DNA from: Vibrio rhizosphaerae
GTDB lineage: Bacteria > Pseudomonadota > Gammaproteobacteria > Enterobacterales > Vibrionaceae
Assembly (NCBI RefSeq): GCF_024347095.1
Contig: NZ_AP024903.1
Location: forward strand, 1,302,001 to 1,366,000
DNA length: 64,000 nt
Direction: 5' to 3'
Position numbers and translations under genes: made by a program. Positions 1 to 8,628 of this stretch are shown here, one piece after another (position 1 is the stretch's first letter; every line of letters starts with the position of its first letter). The notes below the pieces were generated by a model that saw only the letters and a list, made by a program, of their open reading frames with translations, was not told the origin of the DNA and ran no database searches.

Positions 1-14
1 CAGGAGATATTATT

Positions 15-383
15 TTGATTAGTCATATTGATCATATCGTTTTGACAGTTTCGGATATTGAACGGTCGGTCGCCTTCTACAAACGAGTTCTGCTCATGCA
101 AGAGGTCTCGTTTGCCAATGGGCGTAAAGCAGTTAAATTTGGCTGCCAAAAGATCAACTTTCAAATCTTAGGCCAGGAACCCCGAAACTTAGCGCAGGTT
201 GGTTCCGGTGATGTGTGTTTAATCTCTGACTGGCCTTTAGGCGACGTCGTCAACCATTTAGCCGGTGAAGGGGTTGAAATTGTCGAAGGTCCGGTCGAAA
301 AGTCAGGCGCAAGCGGGCCGATTCAGTCGGTCTATTTCCTCGACCCGGATTTAAATCTGATTGAGGTGAGTGTGTATATGTAA
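15..383 (+). CDS. VOC-fold (glyoxalase/bleomycin-resistance type) protein
   Basis: A 122-residue single-domain protein of the vicinal oxygen chelate superfamily. The N-terminal HIDHIVLTV strand with a metal-ligand-type His and the C-terminal FLDPDLNLIEV segment with a Glu are the usual metal-binding edges of the fold. Substrate cannot be told from sequence; members include glyoxalase I, fosfomycin-modifying enzymes and dioxygenases. The start is TTG at 15, preceded by AGGAG at 2-6 with 8 bases of spacing. The frame stays open to the window edge, so a longer protein is not excluded, but the ribosome-binding site favours TTG. A strong hairpin follows at 434-462. Confidence 0.85.
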   Translation: MISHIDHIVLTVSDIERSVAFYKRVLLMQEVSFANGRKAVKFGCQKINFQILGQEPRNLAQVGSGDVCLISDWPLGDVVNHLAGEGVEIVEGPVEKSGASGPIQSVYFLDPDLNLIEVSVYM

Positions 384-433
384 CAAGCGTGAGCCGAATC
401 GACAGCATCACGGTTTACACCTTTCCAGCCTCC

Positions 434-470
434 GCTTTTCCGGGCGTCCTGCCCGGAAAAGCTTTATCAT
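434..470 (+). terminator. Hairpin terminator after the VOC gene
   Basis: Perfect 12-bp inverted repeat, 434-445 with 451-462 and a 5-base loop, GC-rich at the top of the stem, followed by only three T residues. It lies 50 bases after the VOC stop codon. The short T-tract makes efficiency uncertain. Confidence 0.6.
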
Positions 471-634
471 GCTTCGGTGAATGATTTTCTGTCTAACATT
501 TGAAACACGTCTATTGTGATCTTTATTCAAGGATTGAATTTAATCGATGAAATTATGAAATCAGATGCGCTTGAATGGTAATTGATAAACATGGAGCGCT
601 CTTATACTATCGCAACTTCACCAGCGTAAAAGGA

Positions 635-3600
635 ATGTTTAACGTGTTGTCTTTTTTATCAAGATTTAATTTCATTTGGATAAGTCTATTCTTATTGCTT
701 TCCAGTACCCTTCAGGCGGCTGATTTTTATGTCTCTGATATCAGTGAAACTACACAAGATGACGCACCAGCCTTAGTCATTCGTTTTACCAGTCCGGTCG
801 ATCCTAATATTGACTTAAGCAAATTAGTTTCTGTGACGCCAAATCCGACATCAGGCAACATATGGATCCCACAAAATAATGGCCGCCAATGGGTACTTCC
901 CTTTGTTGAGCCAAGCACAGAGTACGTCATCAACGTTGATAAAAAGCTTCAATCAATTGGTGGGATAACTATCTCTGAGACAGATAGTGAAGGCCATGTT
1001 CATCAATTTGAGCGCACGGTGAAAACTCGTAAAATTGTCCCCGGTGCAAATTTTGCGGACCAAGGGACTTTTTTGGTGGGTAATATTCAAAATGGTATTC
1101 CCGTGACTGTGATTAATCAGAAAGCCGTCGATTTAGATGTATTTCGGGTTCGGGACGATGCTTTAGATCGCTTCATTCACGAAACGTCGCTACAGGGGAT
1201 GAATAATTACTACAGGCTTGAGAAATTAGAAAAATACGCTGATTTAGTTCATACGGCACGCTACGAAAATGATGCAAAAGCCAATCAACGGAAGACCTAC
1301 AATTTCAACTTAGACCCGGTCTTAGAAAAAAATGAACCGGGGATTTATGTTGCGGTGATTCGCAAAGCGGGTAGTTATGATTATGCCTATGACACGGCAG
1401 TCTTTACCATTACTGATATCGGTCTGCATGTCAGGAAGTACAAAGATTCTTTGGTGGTTTACAGTCACTCGATTGCGACAGCAAAGCCGCTTGCCGGTGT
1501 CGATTTACATTTTGTATGGCCCAAGACCGCGAAACAAGCCGCGCACGAACAAATCGGTAAGACCGATCTGGACGGTAGCTATCAGCTAGCGACCAATGAT
1601 CTGCCTAAAATGGTGGTTGCGCGTCAGGGCAAAGGCATTTCCTTTCTGAAATTAAATGAAGGGGCGTTGGATCTTTCCGCCTACCCGAATGTGCCCAGTT
1701 TGCATCGCCATTATCAGATGTTTATGTACGGACCTCGTGATCTGTATCGCCCCGGTGAAGCCGTTTTAATTAATTTACTCCTCCGTGACTTTGATGGAAA
1801 ACAAGTTACCGGCTTACCACTGACAGCCAAGCTTTATGATGCACGGGGTGAACGCATGAAGCAGTTCACTTGGCAACCGGACAGCAGCAATTTATACCAA
1901 GTTAATCTTCAGTTAAGTGACAATGTTCCCACAGGAAAGTGGCGTCTTGAAGTCAGTATGAATGACGACTATGTCAATACATATTGGTTTCAGGTGGAAG
2001 AGTTCTTACCGGAGACGATGACCCTGTCATTTTACGATGGCGTACCCAACCAAACTCGCTATGCGCCGACCCGTGGTGAGTTTCATGTGCCGATACAAGC
2101 CGACTATCTCTACGGTGCTCCTGCGGCAGGGAATCGTGCTGATGCGGTGATTACCGTGTCGCCTTCGACGTCACCATTTCCATTGCTCAAGGATTTTTAT
2201 TTTGGCAATGCTAAAGAAAAAATCAGAGGCCGGACATGGAAAGCTTCGGAAATTAAGCTTAATCAAGAAGGGAAGGGTGACATCACCGTTCCTGATCGTT
2301 GGTCTAAGGTGACCGTGCCGTTACGCTATCTTGTCAGTGCCAGTGTTTATGAAAACGGTGGCCGCCCGGTGACCCGTAATCAATCAATTATACAGTTGCC
2401 GGATTACGACAAACTGGTCGGGATTCAACCGTTGTTTAAAGATCGGCCTGCATCCGATAGTACCGTACAATTTAAGTTATTGAGCGTTAACCAAAAAGGC
2501 AAGCCCGTCACCGATAAAGTCAGTGTTCGCCTGTCTCGCAACTATCGGGAATATTTCTGGGAATACAATGATTCGCGTGGTTGGTACTGGAATTATAAAA
2601 GCCATATTTATACCGTAGGTAGCGAAGCGGTCAATATTAAAAATGGTGCTGTTACCGTCGATTTCCCGGTGCAATGGGGCACTTATATTTTAGAAGTGAC
2701 TTCAGCAACGGGAGCCAAGAGTACCTTTGAGTTCGAAACGGAGTGGAGCTGGGACAACCATCAAAACAGCAGCAATTTAAAACCGGATATGCTGCAGATG
2801 GCATTAGATAAAGATCGTTATGAACCCGGTGAGATGGCTAAATTGCGTTTGACCAGCCCTATCGCAGGTGATGGGATTATCAACGTTGAATCGACGAATG
2901 GGGTGGTGTACAGCCTGCATCAACATATCCAGAAAGGCGAAAACGAAGTCAGTATTGATATTCAAAAATCTTGGAACCGACATGATTTGTATGTCACAGC
3001 CATGGTATTAACGCCGGCTGATCAGGTTACGGAAGTTGCGCCCAAACGTGCACTGGGAATCACACATTTAGCAATTGTCCGCCCGGATGCCATTGCGAAC
3101 ATTGAACTGACCACGAAGGACAAAACACAGCCCAATAAAGTGGTTCATGCCCATATCAAAGTGACGAATCTAGCCCAGTTGGGTGAGCAAAAATTATATG
3201 CCACGGTCGCGCTGGTGGATAAAGGGGTGCTGAATATTACCCGTTATCAACCCCCTCGGCCGGAGCAGTACTTCTATGCACCTCGCCGGTTCGAATCTGC
3301 GTACTACGATATCTATGGCAAAATCATCAATAACTTAGGTTATGAGATGATTAACCAGAAATTCGGTGGTGATGGATTTGATGAATCGGATGAAACGCTC
3401 AGTCGTGGCGGTAAAAAGCCCAAATCGGATGTGCAAATTGTATCGTTCTTCAGTGAACCGATTGCATTGACGAACGGTGAAGGCGATGTGAGTTTTGAAT
3501 TGCCAAGCTTCAACGGCAAATTGGAGTGGATGGTTGTGGTCTATGGCGACCACAGTTACGGGAGTGCAGATAAAGCGATGACCGTGGCTGATAAGGTCGT

Positions 3601-5545
3601 CTCGCAAATCGCCATGCCGCGCTTCCTCGCGATGGGAGATCAGAGTCAAGTGAGTATTGATCTGCATAATCTCTCTGATACCGAACAAACGCTTCGGGTG
3701 AGTGTCAGTGCCGAGGGCGCGGTCACGAGTGAAGGGATACAGCAGGAACTGACACTTGCTGATAAAGAAAAAACCGTACTTACGATGCCTGTTACAGCGG
3801 CTGAGATTGAAGATCAAGGTGTGATCAGACTAAATATCAGTAATGGTGATGACATCAATATCTCCCGGACCTGGCGACTGGGTGTCCGTAGCCCTTATCC
3901 TTGGGTCACCAATCAATTACGTGCCACACTGAAGCCCGGTGAACAATGGCAGCCACAGTTTGATCTCAGTGACTTGCGCGACAGCACTGTCCAAGCCATG
4001 CTGACGATTTCTGATCGGCCTGCGATCAATTTCAGAAGTCAATTCGAAAACCTATTGCATTACCCTTACGGCTGTTTAGAGCAAACGACCAGCTCGACCT
4101 ATCCTTGGTTATTGCTCAACGAAAATATGGCTACAAAACTTGGCTTAAAGGACAGCATTGAACAGCAGTTCCGGCAGCCATTCAGCGAAGCATTCCGCCT
4201 GAAACAAATTCAGAACGGGATTGAGAAACTAAAAGCCAAACAGCTGCGTAATGGTGGTTTTGGTTATTGGGATGCCAGCAGTTGGGAATCGCGGTGGGGA
4301 ACCGTTTATGCCACTGAGTTTTTAATTGATGCGCGTAAACAAGGTCTGGTTGTTGACGAAGATATGTTAAAGCGTGCGATCAAACGTTTGACCTTCTTTG
4401 TCAACAATGACCCTAAAAGCGATATGTGGAGTGAAAGCAAAGAATACTATCAGTTCTCGTATCGGGCTTACGCGGCTTTTGTGTTAGCGAAGGCCAATGC
4501 CATCAGCTTGAGTGCCTTGCGCCGACTTTATACGCAGGCCACAGCAACGGATAAAGGGTCGTTGGCTGGTACAAAGTCAATGCGATATGATGAGTCGGGT
4601 CTTGCCTGGATGCATTTAGCCGGTGCATTACATCAGCTAAATGATACCCGCAGAGCGAAAGATGCACTTTCTTATGCCCTGAGTATTAACCGCAAGCCCG
4701 ATGCCTATTACCGGGATTATGGTTCAGTTGTACGCGATCAGGCATTAAGCCTTGCTGTTGCCTTAGAGCTCGGGCTGGATGACGGCTCGCTGGCGGATAA
4801 TCTGGTCGATAGTATGCAAGACAAGCGCTGGTTCAGTACGCAAGAGCGGATCGCGTTATTAAAAGTCGCCCGCCAATATGCCAATAAAAGCAGTCAATGG
4901 CATAGCACCATCCAGTTAGCATCGAGTCAGCAGTCACTGGTTAAAAATCAGGCATTCAATTCGGTATTTGATGCAGACCGTCTGCGTCAGCTCAAAGGTA
5001 TTACTGCGCACAACCAGAAGTTGTATGTCAGCCTGCAATATCAAGGGGCACCGAAAGGTTTACCGCAACCGTCCAGCGACGGTCTGCGTATCAACCGGCA
5101 GTATTACGACCTTCAGGGCCAGCTGACGACGCCAACCACGCTCACCAGTGGCGATTTGGTCATTGTTGAGTTAAGTGTTGCGACAGCAGATAAAAATACC
5201 CGTATCCCGGATGCTTTAGTGATTGACCTGTTGCCCGCCGGTCTGGCGCTGGAAAACCAAAATCTGGGCAATGCCAGTGTTAATCTGGATAGCATTGTGA
5301 TTGATGAGAAACCACTTGGAAGCTACTTCCGTGAGCGCCAGACGCAGTATCAAGAATATCGCGATGATCGCTTTGTGGCAGCTGTCAGTCTCGACGGTCA
5401 GGCTGTGAAGAAGCTCTATTATCTGGCGCGGGCGATCACTCCGGGGAGTTATCAGGTTGCACCGCCATTTGTAGAAGATATGTATCGTCCGAATTATCGT
5501 GCTGTAGGGACGTCAATCGGAACGATGGAGATACAGCCTCGTTAA
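635..5545 (+). CDS. Bacterial alpha-2-macroglobulin family protein (YfhM-like)
   Basis: A large periplasmic protease-trap protein of about 1636 residues, close to the usual 1,500-1,650. The thioester motif GCLEQ is present, Cys at codon 4073-4075 (residue 1147), followed by an alpha-helical thioester-domain region. Bacterial A2Ms trap invading proteases by a bait-triggered conformational change. The N-terminus is a signal peptide (LLLSSTLQA then ADF) without a lipobox Cys, unlike the E. coli YfhM lipoprotein. An ATG exists at 575, but it has no ribosome-binding site and adds 20 polar residues ahead of the signal peptide. ATG 635 abuts AGGA 631-634, and GTG 644 has better spacing to the same AGGA. 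The stop overlaps the pbpC start, the familiar A2M-pbpC pair. Confidence 0.93.
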   Translation: MFNVLSFLSRFNFIWISLFLLLSSTLQAADFYVSDISETTQDDAPALVIRFTSPVDPNIDLSKLVSVTPNPTSGNIWIPQNNGRQWVLPFVEPSTEYVINVDKKLQSIGGITISETDSEGHVHQFERTVKTRKIVPGANFADQGTFLVGNIQNGIPVTVINQKAVDLDVFRVRDDALDRFIHETSLQGMNNYYRLEKLEKYADLVHTARYENDAKANQRKTYNFNLDPVLEKNEPGIYVAVIRKAGSYDYAYDTAVFTITDIGLHVRKYKDSLVVYSHSIATAKPLAGVDLHFVWPKTAKQAAHEQIGKTDLDGSYQLATNDLPKMVVARQGKGISFLKLNEGALDLSAYPNVPSLHRHYQMFMYGPRDLYRPGEAVLINLLLRDFDGKQVTGLPLTAKLYDARGERMKQFTWQPDSSNLYQVNLQLSDNVPTGKWRLEVSMNDDYVNTYWFQVEEFLPETMTLSFYDGVPNQTRYAPTRGEFHVPIQADYLYGAPAAGNRADAVITVSPSTSPFPLLKDFYFGNAKEKIRGRTWKASEIKLNQEGKGDITVPDRWSKVTVPLRYLVSASVYENGGRPVTRNQSIIQLPDYDKLVGIQPLFKDRPASDSTVQFKLLSVNQKGKPVTDKVSVRLSRNYREYFWEYNDSRGWYWNYKSHIYTVGSEAVNIKNGAVTVDFPVQWGTYILEVTSATGAKSTFEFETEWSWDNHQNSSNLKPDMLQMALDKDRYEPGEMAKLRLTSPIAGDGIINVESTNGVVYSLHQHIQKGENEVSIDIQKSWNRHDLYVTAMVLTPADQVTEVAPKRALGITHLAIVRPDAIANIELTTKDKTQPNKVVHAHIKVTNLAQLGEQKLYATVALVDKGVLNITRYQPPRPEQYFYAPRRFESAYYDIYGKIINNLGYEMINQKFGGDGFDESDETLSRGGKKPKSDVQIVSFFSEPIALTNGEGDVSFELPSFNGKLEWMVVVYGDHSYGSADKAMTVADKVVSQIAMPRFLAMGDQSQVSIDLHNLSDTEQTLRVSVSAEGAVTSEGIQQELTLADKEKTVLTMPVTAAEIEDQGVIRLNISNGDDINISRTWRLGVRSPYPWVTNQLRATLKPGEQWQPQFDLSDLRDSTVQAMLTISDRPAINFRSQFENLLHYPYGCLEQTTSSTYPWLLLNENMATKLGLKDSIEQQFRQPFSEAFRLKQIQNGIEKLKAKQLRNGGFGYWDASSWESRWGTVYATEFLIDARKQGLVVDEDMLKRAIKRLTFFVNNDPKSDMWSESKEYYQFSYRAYAAFVLAKANAISLSALRRLYTQATATDKGSLAGTKSMRYDESGLAWMHLAGALHQLNDTRRAKDALSYALSINRKPDAYYRDYGSVVRDQALSLAVALELGLDDGSLADNLVDSMQDKRWFSTQERIALLKVARQYANKSSQWHSTIQLASSQQSLVKNQAFNSVFDADRLRQLKGITAHNQKLYVSLQYQGAPKGLPQPSSDGLRINRQYYDLQGQLTTPTTLTSGDLVIVELSVATADKNTRIPDALVIDLLPAGLALENQNLGNASVNLDSIVIDEKPLGSYFRERQTQYQEYRDDRFVAAVSLDGQAVKKLYYLARAITPGSYQVAPPFVEDMYRPNYRAVGTSIGTMEIQPR

Positions 5546-7836
5546 TGACTATCATGAGTAAATATTGCCGGCGATGGGCTTATCTGCCCATGACCGGCAT
5601 ACTGCTGTTTGGGGCTTTCTTATTATATGACTGGGCTGTCCCCGTCGATTTAGAATCCCGTACTCTTAGCCAGACCGTCCTCGCCGAGGACGGTTCTATT
5701 TTACGTCACTTTGCCGATGAAAATGGTGTCTGGCGTTTCCCTGTCACCTTAGACGATGTTTCCCCGAATTATCTCACCGCACTGATCACTTATGAAGATC
5801 AATATTTTTATGACCATCCGGGTGTCAATGTGCTGGCTCTCATGCGTGCCACTTGGCAGTGGTTGAGTTCCGGGGAAATCGTATCCGGCGGTTCAACCCT
5901 CACCATGCAAGTGGCTCGCATCCGTTACCCGGAGCCCAGAACGATCTGGGGAAAGCTCAAAGAAATCGTCCGGGCATTGCAATTAGAGTGGCACTTCAGT
6001 AAAAAAGATATCCTCACTTATTATCTCAACCATGCGCCTTTTGGCGGGACTTATGAGGGGATTCAAGCGGCTTCTTTAGGTTACTTTGGTCATTCGGTGA
6101 AGCAATTGACGGATGCTCAGGCCGCGTTATTGGCAATCTTGCCACAAGCGCCCAGTTACTACCGCCCGGATCGCCATCCGGCGCGCGCCCGACAAGCCCG
6201 GGATAAATTAATGCGTCGCTTGGTCGCCCAGCACGTCTGGTCGCCGGAACAGCTCAACGATGCGTTAATCGAAGACATTACGGTTGCACCTAAAGAAGGT
6301 TACCAGTCGGCGCCCTTACTCGCCCGCAGATTAGTCACCGAGAGTCAGGCTCCTCAGATTCACACATTTATTCATCCCCAATGGCAAAGCCAGACCAGTG
6401 AGCTGCTCAGACATTATGTCCATGGTATCGGAGAGAATGTTTCTGCGGCGGCTTTGGTGGTTGAAAATCAGACCGGCAAGGTCAAAGTCTACGCCGGATC
6501 CGCTGACTTCAATGACAACAGCCGTTTTGCTTATGTGGATATGGTGTCAGCCATAAGGTCACCGGGTTCGACCCTCAAGCCCTTTATTTACGGTATGGCC
6601 TTAGATGAAGGAATGATACATAGTGAAAGCTTATTGATGGACGTGCCCCTCAATTTTGGTGGCTATCAACCTGACAATTTTAACAGCGGATTCAGTGGCC
6701 CTGTGTCGGTCACGCACGCTTTACAGAAAAGCCTCAATATTCCGGCGGTGCAAGTGCTGGAACAGTTAAAACCGGTTTATTTCTTCTTAAAGATGCAAAA
6801 AGCAGGTATTCATTTAAAACTCCCTGTGGGTGCAATACCGAATTTAGCGATTGCGCTCGGAGGCGTGGGTTCTGACTTAGAAGATTTAGTCTATGCGTAC
6901 ACGAGTCTAGGGAACAAAGGGCAAGCACAGCATCTTCGTTTTCGCTCGGCAGACAAACAGACCCAGCAACCGCTTTTAAGTGAAGGGGCGGCGTGGGTGA
7001 TCCGAAAAATTTTATTGGAGAACCCCAAATCCGTGGCTGGTCTGGCGGTCAAGACCGGTACCAGCTATGGATTCCGGGATGCGTGGGCCATCGGTGTCAG
7101 CCAGCATTACACCATCGGCGTATGGATCGGCAGACCGGATGGTGTCCCCATGCCCGGGCATTACGGCCAAGTGACCGCGGTGCCGTTAATCAACAATATT
7201 TATCAGCGCCTCAATGACCAACGCCCAGCCCCGTTGGCGCCTGACAGCGTCTCTCAAGTCGATATTTGCTGGCCACAGGGGGATCGGGTTACAACCGACT
7301 GTGAGGAGCGCCATCGGGCTTATGTTGTCGACGGGACCATTCCGAAGACTTGGTACAATATTGCGGAGCAACAGCAACTGTTTAATCAGTCTGAATTTTA
7401 CTTTTGGCAAGCCAGTGACACTCAGTTGCGTGTCAATATTGGCTGCCACATCAAGGCACAACGGCACAAAGTGACGGTCTGGCCAGCGCCGCTCGACCCA
7501 TGGTTGAAACCGGAGCAACGCCGTGCGGCCCGTATTCCCGGCTGGGATCCGAGATGTCCGGTGACCGGGGCGATTGTTCGACAGTCTGCTGTACACATTC
7601 ACGGGCTTGCGAATCAGGATGCATTCCGGTTTCCGAAGCAACAGTCTCAAGAGATCACTGTTTCTGCTGAAGGGGGAGAAGCGCCTTTTTACTGGCTTTT
7701 AAACGGAGTTTTGCTGTCAAATCAGAACAGAAAGATTATCCTGAAAGATTTAAAATCAGGTCGCTATCAACTGACGCTAATTGATCAAGCCGGTTCAAGG
7801 GATCAAGTGTCGTTTGCGGTGCGGCGTGATGAGTGA
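5545..7836 (+). CDS. pbpC: Penicillin-binding protein 1C (bifunctional transglycosylase/transpeptidase)
   Basis: Class A PBP of 763 residues, about the size of E. coli PbpC (770). After a membrane anchor near residues 17-30 comes the GT51 glycosyltransferase domain, with catalytic Glu84 in EDQYFYDHPG and GGSTLTMQ near 117. The transpeptidase domain shows SxxK at Ser342-Lys345 (GSTLK), an SLN motif (KSLNIP) and KTG at Lys503. A C-terminal beta-rich BiPBP_C domain follows. The ATG overlaps the A2M TAA by one base, so the genes are translationally coupled. Their pairing is taken to mean that A2M guards the envelope while PbpC repairs peptidoglycan after attack. Confidence 0.95.
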   Translation: MTIMSKYCRRWAYLPMTGILLFGAFLLYDWAVPVDLESRTLSQTVLAEDGSILRHFADENGVWRFPVTLDDVSPNYLTALITYEDQYFYDHPGVNVLALMRATWQWLSSGEIVSGGSTLTMQVARIRYPEPRTIWGKLKEIVRALQLEWHFSKKDILTYYLNHAPFGGTYEGIQAASLGYFGHSVKQLTDAQAALLAILPQAPSYYRPDRHPARARQARDKLMRRLVAQHVWSPEQLNDALIEDITVAPKEGYQSAPLLARRLVTESQAPQIHTFIHPQWQSQTSELLRHYVHGIGENVSAAALVVENQTGKVKVYAGSADFNDNSRFAYVDMVSAIRSPGSTLKPFIYGMALDEGMIHSESLLMDVPLNFGGYQPDNFNSGFSGPVSVTHALQKSLNIPAVQVLEQLKPVYFFLKMQKAGIHLKLPVGAIPNLAIALGGVGSDLEDLVYAYTSLGNKGQAQHLRFRSADKQTQQPLLSEGAAWVIRKILLENPKSVAGLAVKTGTSYGFRDAWAIGVSQHYTIGVWIGRPDGVPMPGHYGQVTAVPLINNIYQRLNDQRPAPLAPDSVSQVDICWPQGDRVTTDCEERHRAYVVDGTIPKTWYNIAEQQQLFNQSEFYFWQASDTQLRVNIGCHIKAQRHKVTVWPAPLDPWLKPEQRRAARIPGWDPRCPVTGAIVRQSAVHIHGLANQDAFRFPKQQSQEITVSAEGGEAPFYWLLNGVLLSNQNRKIILKDLKSGRYQLTLIDQAGSRDQVSFAVRRDE

Positions 7837-8027
7837 GTTTATCCAGCCACCGATATCGTCGGGGCTTTAATTTATGACGAACCGATTGAGTATGCTCTGT
7901 TTGACGGGGCTTCTCATACGATTCGGTCTTCTATTGGTCGCGATGAATTTAAAACCAACCATCGTATCCTGAACTCAGATAAAGCCCGGGCATTGAAATT
8001 CAAGTCTTTGCCCCAATATGATTAGGC
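7837..8027 (+). other. Intergenic region upstream of vemP
   Basis: The 191 bases between pbpC and the arrest-peptide gene. A frame in register with pbpC stays open from the pbpC stop to a TAG at 8023-8025 but has no start codon. Another frame offers a 33-residue hydrophobic ORF from ATG 7874. Neither has a convincing ribosome-binding site. No strong terminator or promoter was recognised. Confidence 0.4.
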
Positions 8028-8498
8028 ATGAAAATGCGTGCACTCTCTCTGTTCCGCAAGTTGACGATATTGTTATGGGTTGGCTTGTTAGTCTCTGTCT
8101 ATTCTGGCGTCGTAGAAAATACAACCTGGAAGGCTTTTGCTCAGACAAATATTGAGAGTGAATCGCACCCCCAGACATTTGCCCATCTCAAAATTCACAC
8201 CACGGTTCAGGTCACCCCGACCAATCAGGTTCAGCACGATAGGCTACTGGATGATGGTTTATGGTATACACCGGCGACCAGCCAGCGCAACATCAGCAGG
8301 TCGGGATTTTCTGGCGAAAATGATCATCCCGAATACTTGCTTGCGAGCGAAATCCAACTACCAAAAATTCCTGAACTCTGTCATGGCTTTGCCATTGCTT
8401 TGCCTCGCCATCCATGGACCTTATTCAATCGTGGGCGAGGGCGCCTCAACGGCTGGAAAGAATCGAATTTACAATACCGGTTTATCCATCACATCTGA
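8028..8498 (+). CDS. vemP: VemP-type secretion-monitoring arrest peptide
   Basis: A 156-residue secretory peptide directly upstream of secD2-secF2, the position held by VemP (159 residues) in Vibrio alginolyticus. VemP stalls its own ribosome when export is slow and so raises SecDF2 synthesis. The N-terminus is a signal peptide (basic KMRALSLFRK, then hydrophobic LTILLWVGLLVSVYSG). The C-terminal GWKESN places Trp at residue 143; from memory, Trp143 within a GWKE motif is essential for VemP arrest and stalling occurs at residue 156. Here residue 156 (Ile) is the last one, immediately before TGA. Start ATG 8028 preserves this numbering; ATG 8034 has AGG at better spacing. The overlapping frame 8137-8574 is treated as a shadow. 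Family assignment rests on context, length and the C-terminal motif. Confidence 0.8.
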   Translation: MKMRALSLFRKLTILLWVGLLVSVYSGVVENTTWKAFAQTNIESESHPQTFAHLKIHTTVQVTPTNQVQHDRLLDDGLWYTPATSQRNISRSGFSGENDHPEYLLASEIQLPKIPELCHGFAIALPRHPWTLFNRGRGRLNGWKESNLQYRFIHHI

Positions 8499-8500
8499 TG

Positions 8501-8628
8501 TTTTTGTCTCAACACCGTTAAGTACACAACGAACAAGCGGGTATGACCCGTTGCACCTTATATCACTGGTGTGACAGGACTGCCTATCGTGCGGCTATGC
8601 CGTCAGCTCAACGAGACAAAGAGCAAAT
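8501..8628 (+). promoter_or_regulatory. RNA stem sequestering the secD2 ribosome-binding site
   Basis: Bases 8501-8510 (TTTTTGTCTC) can pair with 8613-8622 (GAGACAAAGA), ten pairs including one G-U. The 3' arm contains the AAAGAG that serves as Shine-Dalgarno for secD2 ATG 8629. The 5' arm starts two bases after the vemP stop (8496-8498). A ribosome halted at the vemP C-terminus would cover that arm and free the site. A local CGGGT-ATG-ACCCG hairpin lies inside the loop. The pairing is read from sequence; the mechanism is transferred from V. alginolyticus. Confidence 0.75.

Noticed and set aside
3335..3817. 160-residue minus-strand frame inside the A2M gene
   Set aside because: Antisense shadow of a well-supported coding region, with unusual composition and no ribosome-binding site.
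7837..8025. Open frame continuing after the pbpC stop as a possible extension or gene relic
   Set aside because: No start codon, only about 62 codons (plausible by chance), and no family resemblance recognised.
8137..8574. 145-residue frame overlapping vemP
   Set aside because: It is in another frame, has no signal peptide or ribosome-binding site, and vemP explains the region.
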